The notes under the pieces were generated by a model, which saw only the letters and a list, made by a program, of their open reading frames with translations, was not told the DNA's origin and made no database searches. Both the position numbers and the translations under genes were made by a program. DNA of 11,075 nucleotides from Bacillota bacterium. GTDB taxonomy: Bacteria; Bacillota; Clostridia; Peptostreptococcales; Anaerovoracaceae. Positions 7,119 to 11,075 of the stretch are shown here, one piece after another (the first letter of the stretch is position 1; every line of letters starts with the position of its first letter). Location of the stretch: the NCBI GenBank assembly GCA_029266295.1, contig JAQSXD010000079.1, positions 1 to 11,075 of the forward strand, read 5' to 3'.

Positions 7119-7134
7119 TATCCCCTATACTATT

Positions 7135-7163
7135 AATATACCCATTTTTTCGCTTTTTGTCTA
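7135..7163 (-). promoter_or_regulatory. Sigma-A-type promoter of the 170-aa gene
   Basis: On the minus strand, TAGACA (7158-7163) and TATATT (7135-7140) are separated by exactly 17 bp; each matches 5 of 6 consensus bases. The spacer and flanks are A/T-rich. The start would fall near 7128, giving a leader of about 87 nt. This is the best promoter match found in the window. Confidence 0.6.
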
Positions 7164-7174
7164 TTTGATTCTCC

Positions 7175-7193
7175 AGCGAATGCCTTATTCGCT
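7175..7193 (-). terminator. Hairpin after the ABC operon, weak terminator candidate
   Basis: AGCGAAT (7175-7181) and ATTCGCT (7187-7193) form a perfect 7-bp stem with a 5-nt loop, 13 bp past the stop of the last ABC-operon gene. No U-tract follows on the minus strand, so it may be a 3'-end stabilising hairpin rather than an intrinsic terminator. Confidence 0.35.
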
Positions 7194-7206
7194 CCCCTTG
7201 GCGGTA

Positions 7207-8598
7207 TCACTCAAATGACACTGACAGCGGATTTCTGTCAATGGAACGCACCGATTTCGAGTTGTCGATTTGCACAGGCAAATCGTCGCTGCTCTGGTCA
7301 TATTGCCCCGCAAAGACTAGGCCGTCTTTGTCATAGATCATCAAATACGTACTGTGGGAAGCAAAATACTGATACTCGCCGCTCCCCTGCCTAGAGGAGG
7401 TGTACGGCTGGTAAGCTGCAACCGCCAAATGGGAACCGTCGAAATCCATTGCAGCTGTATCAAGCTGAAGCTTTTCACCAATCTTGCCGTACTGATTGAA
7501 GTTGCCTGCAAACTTGAGTGCAAAGAGTCCGTCCGAACCGCGCTGAAGCAGCAGAAAATGATAGTCGCTGAGCGTCACAACCAAAAAAGAATCATATTCT
7601 TTAACATTCCACAGACCCAAGTCTTCCTCAGCTTCCCCAAGCTTGGATTTCTGGATCAGCTCCATTGTTTCCATATCGATGACAGAAAGCATGACTGCTT
7701 TATTTTCCCTTGTGAACAGAAGCAAACGCTCTTCTTTGGGATCTTTTATCAGATTAAGCACTTGCTCGGTTTCCTTCAAAGGATAGCCTCTGTGCAGGTT
7801 CTCTAAGGAAGACTCGATTCCTTCTTTTGTTTCTGTAAACGGCAGGAAGTAAATACCGGAAATACCTGCGGGCAGCGTTATCTGCTCGTCGTTTTCCCCA
7901 GACACCGATATCGCAAAGTAACCGCCGGACTCTGTAACTGCTGCACTGCCGGCAGATATTCTAAAATCACCTTTGATAGAAGACTGTTCGACATAATTGA
8001 CTGCACCATTATTCCCCTTTGTAATGGCAACACGAACCTTATGATCCTGAGGTACGGGAATTTTGAAATAATCCGCCATATCATGTTGTGCAGAATAGAG
8101 TGTGTTGCGACCCTCTGACAGGTACACCTCCAGCGTTACCGGATAGAATCGGTAATAATCCGCAAGGAAAAGCTCCTCTTCATAGGTTTCACCATTTGGC
8201 GTTCGTTTTGCCACATCTACTGCAGCCTGGCGCGGCAGGTCATCCCAATCGTCTTTTGAAAGATCAATGTCTCCACTCATGGCGAAATTGATATTTGTAT
8301 AGAGCTGCAGCTCAGAGGGCCTGACTTCATCCTCTCGCTCCTGCGCCTGAGAATATCGATAATCACTTTCGACGGACAGGTCAGATCCCATTCGATACGT
8401 TGTATTCCAGAACATATGATAGCCGTAATGGGTTTGATTCATAACGGTAACGCCCTCTGCCGCACACCGGTCTCCGTACAGTACGGTTTCCTTCACCGAG
8501 ATTGCATCTTTTCCCTCACTCACGAAGCCGAAAGCATAATGAAAGATCCCAGTCGACAGTGCCAGTAGAACGATGCTCAATATCATACTTTTTTTCAT
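7207..8598 (-). CDS. Membrane-anchored extracytoplasmic protein of ABC operon, unknown function
   Basis: 463 residues from the ATG at 8598. This start has AGGGG (8606-8610, overlapping the ATPase stop codon) at 7-base spacing; the upstream in-frame ATG at 8619 has no ribosome binding site and lies inside the ATPase gene. Residues 1-24 (MKKSMILSIVLLALSTGIFH onward) form a signal or anchor helix with no lipobox cysteine. The rest is hydrophilic and beta-rich. The N-terminal half has the segment HYGYHMFWNTTYRMGSD and many charged residues. The C-terminal half contains repeated strand-turn units with ID-METMELIQKSKLG, YDSFLVVTLSDYHFLL, FDGSHLAVAAY and STYLMIYDKDGLVFAG, suggestive of a beta-propeller. 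It is probably an outside-facing partner of the ABC transporter. I recognise no named family. Confidence 0.8.
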   Translation of the reverse strand: MKKSMILSIVLLALSTGIFHYAFGFVSEGKDAISVKETVLYGDRCAAEGVTVMNQTHYGYHMFWNTTYRMGSDLSVESDYRYSQAQEREDEVRPSELQLYTNINFAMSGDIDLSKDDWDDLPRQAAVDVAKRTPNGETYEEELFLADYYRFYPVTLEVYLSEGRNTLYSAQHDMADYFKIPVPQDHKVRVAITKGNNGAVNYVEQSSIKGDFRISAGSAAVTESGGYFAISVSGENDEQITLPAGISGIYFLPFTETKEGIESSLENLHRGYPLKETEQVLNLIKDPKEERLLLFTRENKAVMLSVIDMETMELIQKSKLGEAEEDLGLWNVKEYDSFLVVTLSDYHFLLLQRGSDGLFALKFAGNFNQYGKIGEKLQLDTAAMDFDGSHLAVAAYQPYTSSRQGSGEYQYFASHSTYLMIYDKDGLVFAGQYDQSSDDLPVQIDNSKSVRSIDRNPLSVSFE

Positions 8599-8608
8599 AT
8601 TCCGTCCC

Positions 8609-9340
8609 CTATTCTTCATCCGTTAGGTCGCTCAACGCCCTGCTGACCCGGTCTGCCTTATACTGATAGGTCTCCTTTACATATCCAACCAGAGTCTTTC
8701 CCTCATCTTCCAGATCTGTCATGAATACGTCCCCTGCAATCTGACCGTGACGAATCAGAACGGCACGGCTGATAAAAGCCTCCACCTCTTCAAGCAGATG
8801 GGTAGAAAGGAGCACCGTTTCCTCCGGTTCAAGAATACCGCTTAAAACTTTATAGAAATCTTCCCTGTTGAAGATGTCATTGCCTGCAAAGGGTTCATCC
8901 ATCAGAATGTAATCCGCACCCTGACACAAAGCTAAAATAACTTCGAACTGATTTTTCTGACCTGTCGAAAAACTCTTTAGCGGTTTATGCTCCGGAAGAT
9001 TAAAGAATTCCATCAGCCCGCGGTATCGCTTTTCTCGGAAATACGGAAAATGCATTTCATAGAACTCTTTATGAGCGCTGGTCGTCAGGTTTGGGAAAAA
9101 GGAATGCTCACTGGTGGCAAAGGAAAGCCTGGCAATGTTTTTCCTTGTGATCGCCTCACCATCCAGAGTGATTTTCCCTTGATACTGCAAAAAACCGAGG
9201 ATACATTTCATCAGGGTTGACTTGCCTGCACCATTTTCTCCGAAAAGGCCGATGATTTCTCCCGGTGCCAAAGTCAGATCGATCTGCGTCAGCGCTGTTT
9301 TACCGATATATGATTTACTTAAATTACGAATCTCCAACAT
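8609..9340 (-). CDS. ABC transporter ATP-binding protein, YtrB/ABC-2 type
   Basis: 243 residues from the ATG at 9340, which has AGGAG (9348-9352) at 7-base spacing. The frame stays open upstream to 9382, but those codons lie within the preceding gene and lack a better site. Walker A is GENGAGKS (34-41). The signature is FSTGQ (124-128), Walker B is YILMDE (144-149), the D-loop is AGND and the H-switch is H181 in LLSTHLLEEVE. The Q-loop position reads ATSEHSFFPNL, with Ser77/Glu78 where most ABC proteins have Gln. It energises the two membrane proteins encoded upstream. The stop overlaps the ribosome binding site of the next gene, so the genes are tightly coupled. Exporter or immunity direction is inferred from the ABC-2/YtrA context. 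Confidence 0.93.
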   Translation of the reverse strand: MLEIRNLSKSYIGKTALTQIDLTLAPGEIIGLFGENGAGKSTLMKCILGFLQYQGKITLDGEAITRKNIARLSFATSEHSFFPNLTTSAHKEFYEMHFPYFREKRYRGLMEFFNLPEHKPLKSFSTGQKNQFEVILALCQGADYILMDEPFAGNDIFNREDFYKVLSGILEPEETVLLSTHLLEEVEAFISRAVLIRHGQIAGDVFMTDLEDEGKTLVGYVKETYQYKADRVSRALSDLTDEE

Positions 9341-9350
9341 AGCTCTACTC

Positions 9351-9887
9351 CTAAATACGCCTTCCGGCCTCAAAATAAGCATCCCAGATTTTTCCCCACT
9401 GATCCGGTGTAAGGCAAACCTCCGGAGTCACCAGCAGATAAATTCCAAAGTAGGCAGCCAGCAGCACCGCTGCAATACACATGGATAAGACCGCAGCCAG
9501 AACCGGCAGGCCGAAACACCTTCTCCAAAGTTCCAAGCGATCCGGCAACCTTTTCATCAGGTAGATGCTCTTGCTGCCTTGAAAGTGGTAGAGGTAGTGA
9601 TACGCCAGCAACCCCGCCATGCTCAGCGCTGTAATCAGAAACCCTGAAAGGCTGGTCCCGAGAAGCTCAACAAAGTCCGGCATGATCACCCCATCCATTA
9701 AAACCTTTTTACCGGCAATATAGGTAAATAGCCCATGATAAGCATTTGACAGGTAAATTAAGAAAACCATGCTGTAGAGAAAGCTTGCTGCCAGCAAGAT
9801 ATTGATCCATTTTAATTCCTGACGCAAATCGATTCCTGCTGGAACAAAGGCTAATATTTGTTTTTCTTTAACGTTTATCATCTTCAT
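9351..9887 (-). CDS. Small integral membrane protein of ABC operon (three TM)
   Basis: 178 residues with three clear membrane segments at about 27-48, 78-101 and 126-153. A conserved-looking cytoplasmic loop between the second and third (QGSKSIYLMKRLPDRLELWR, 103-122) is basic. From memory, this loop recurs in membrane proteins of clostridial YtrA-type ABC operons; it could contact the ATPase. It is much shorter than a complete ABC-2 permease and may be a half-permease that assembles with the six-TM protein encoded just upstream. AAGGTG (9893-9898) precedes the ATG with 5 bases; a second ATG lies two codons in. It is 22 bp after the upstream permease gene, and its stop overlaps the ATPase ribosome binding site. 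Confidence 0.82.
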   Translation of the reverse strand: MKMINVKEKQILAFVPAGIDLRQELKWINILLAASFLYSMVFLIYLSNAYHGLFTYIAGKKVLMDGVIMPDFVELLGTSLSGFLITALSMAGLLAYHYLYHFQGSKSIYLMKRLPDRLELWRRCFGLPVLAAVLSMCIAAVLLAAYFGIYLLVTPEVCLTPDQWGKIWDAYFEAGRRI

Positions 9888-9909
9888 GAATTCACCTTAT
9901 CCTTACTCC

Positions 9910-10638
9910 TTATTCTTTATACAGCCCCACCCGGAAGATGGAATAAAGGGAAAACGCTGCTGTTGTCAACGCAATTACCATTATGGTGAGATCCGAACCA
10001 AGGTGACCCAAATCAGCGGGGAAAAAGACGATGGTTAACGCCGCCAGCAATGCTACCGCAACACCTCGTTCCCCTCGTCTCTGTTTCTGAGCAAAACATG
10101 CCGCTGTGATTCCAAGACTGAAAATCAGAGCAACGTTTCGCAAGAGACGGCTGGTTTCCTCCAAAGGCAGCAGACTATGCAAAAAACTGCTGCGATGAAA
10201 GGCCAGGAAGAGCGTCTGGCTATTAAAAAATATCGGCTCCATATCGTCGATATAGAGTTTGCTTAGCAACAGCACAACCGCAAGCTGCGCTGCCCAGAAC
10301 ATGCAAAGCGCGAGCATACTGTTGACTCCCCACAGAAGTACAATCGCCTCTTCCCGAACGGAAAGCCTCTGGATCGTATATCTTACCCTGCTTCCCGAAA
10401 ATTCATATCCTACAAGACTTAGAATTCCACAAACAAGCAGAAACGCCCCCCCGCTAACCAATGGAATTCCGCTGCTCTGAATCAACTCTTCCAAGAGGAC
10501 AACCTTATTTTCACCCGCCCGCTGGAGCTGCATCCAGAATAAAACGCCTTCTGCAGCGGCCATCAGAAGAAACACCCCTGTAATTTTGTATATCGTGCTT
10601 CTCACCGCCACCAGAAAAACAGAAACATAGTGACTCAT
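9910..10638 (-). CDS. ABC-2-type permease, six TM
   Basis: 242 residues with about six membrane helices (roughly 17-37, 59-77, 99-126, 165-183, 192-209, 216-236), the normal layout of an ABC-2 transmembrane subunit. A polar stretch of about 38 residues separates helices 3 and 4 and contains DDMEPIFFNSQTLF. After helix 2 comes FSGSRVRYTIQRLSVREE, the basic cytoplasmic loop typical of ABC-2 permeases. Start: AAGGAG with a 7-base spacer before ATG 10638. It is the second gene of the operon, 39 bp after the GntR gene. Transporter role is well supported by topology and neighbours; cargo is unknown. Confidence 0.85.
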   Translation of the reverse strand: MSHYVSVFLVAVRSTIYKITGVFLLMAAAEGVLFWMQLQRAGENKVVLLEELIQSSGIPLVSGGAFLLVCGILSLVGYEFSGSRVRYTIQRLSVREEAIVLLWGVNSMLALCMFWAAQLAVVLLLSKLYIDDMEPIFFNSQTLFLAFHRSSFLHSLLPLEETSRLLRNVALIFSLGITAACFAQKQRRGERGVAVALLAALTIVFFPADLGHLGSDLTIMVIALTTAAFSLYSIFRVGLYKE

Positions 10639-10677
10639 CTCATTACTCCTTATCTAAAACCCTGATAACGCTCCATC

Positions 10678-11073
10678 TCAATCCCAAAGCCTGCTGATCA
10701 GGCAGGCGGCCTCCTCCTTTGAAACCCCCATTTGTTTCATGGCGGTAATCAGTGACGTTACGTCGCTTTCCAGCAATTGAGTCCGGATCAGGACTGCCTG
10801 CTCCTCGTTAACCGTCACATAGCTTTTCGCCCCTGACCGGGATTCGATTAGCTGCTCTTCCTCCAGCATACGATACGCCTTCTGAACTGTATTTGGATTC
10901 ACGCCAAGAAGACTGGAAAGTACACGTCTTGAAGGAATTTCATCCTGATCCCGTATCGTTCCTGCTATAATACCCCTTTTGATATATAGGATGATCTGTG
11001 TGTAAATAGGACTTCCGTCCTCCATTTTAAAATGTTCAAAGGATATCATTGAACTCAACCTGCTATCTTTCAT
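10678..11073 (-). CDS. GntR-family regulator, YtrA subfamily
   Basis: Up to 131 residues, the short length typical of YtrA-type regulators. The winged helix spans about 22-87 from the first ATG: SPIYTQIILYIKRGIIAGTI, then EIPSRRVLSSLLGVNPNTVQ (recognition helix), then KAYRMLEEEQLIESRSG (wing). The short C-terminal helical tail (about 90-131) lacks a large effector domain, so it differs from FadR/HutC-type GntR proteins. The start is uncertain: ATG 11073 lies 2 bases from the window edge and its ribosome binding site cannot be seen; ATG 11049 has only a weak AGG upstream and would give 123 residues. It heads the ABC operon and probably represses it by binding a promoter beyond the window. Confidence 0.9.
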   Translation of the reverse strand: MKDSRLSSMISFEHFKMEDGSPIYTQIILYIKRGIIAGTIRDQDEIPSRRVLSSLLGVNPNTVQKAYRMLEEEQLIESRSGAKSYVTVNEEQAVLIRTQLLESDVTSLITAMKQMGVSKEEAACLISRLWD

Positions 11074-11075
11074 AT

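Noticed and set aside
8599..8619. Upstream ATG at 8619 as start of the anchored protein
   Set aside because: It lies inside the ATPase coding sequence without a ribosome binding site, whereas the ATG at 8598 has AGGGG at 7 bases and begins directly with a signal-type helix.
9341..9382. Upstream start at 9382 for the ABC ATPase
   Set aside because: It would add 14 non-conserved residues overlapping the membrane protein gene; ATG 9340 has AGGAG at 7 bases and opens with the usual MLEIRNLSKSY.
1..11075. CRISPR array, tRNA, rRNA, insertion sequence or prophage
   Set aside because: No regularly spaced direct repeats, no cloverleaf-like or ribosomal segments, and no transposase, integrase or phage structural genes were seen on either strand.

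Overview
The window looks like chromosome of a low-to-mid GC Clostridia-type Bacillota, probably an anaerobic amino-acid fermenter. Three things support this: strong AGGAGG-type ribosome binding sites, a two-subunit iron-sulfur L-serine dehydratase, and a YtrA-type GntR regulator heading an ABC-2 operon. No rRNA, tRNA, CRISPR array, insertion sequence or phage gene was seen. The species cannot be named from the sequence.

Layout. (1) 2-3941, plus strand: a three-gene operon encoding a PLP class III aminotransferase (cut by the window edge), an MFS transporter resembling the FLVCR group, and an FGGY carbohydrate kinase. It ends in a hairpin terminator at 3973-3996. The set looks like an import, deaminate and phosphorylate pathway for an unidentified small amine or amino-polyol. 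The kinase lacks two of the four substrate-contact residues of xylulokinase. (2) 4037-5592, minus strand: sdaAB then sdaAA, encoding L-serine dehydratase (serine to pyruvate plus ammonia), converging on the same terminator. (3) 5593-5990: a gap of about 400 bp with a probable sdaAB promoter and, between 5741 and 5926, four successive inverted repeats upstream of an XRE regulator (5991-6515, plus). (4) 6529-7041, minus: an unrecognised 170-residue helical protein with a good sigma-A promoter and an inverted-repeat-rich leader, convergent with the XRE gene at only 13 bp. (5) 7207-11073, minus: a five-gene operon in the order YtrA-like GntR regulator, six-TM permease, three-TM membrane protein, ABC ATPase, and a membrane-anchored beta-rich extracytoplasmic protein of unknown function.

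How they work together: blocks 1 and 2 look catabolic. Block 5 is a self-regulated ABC system of the kind often induced by envelope stress or membrane-active compounds. The XRE gene is probably autoregulated through one of the dyads in front of it. The parts least explained by known biology are the substrate of block 1, the structured 5741-5926 intergenic stretch, and the last gene of block 5.
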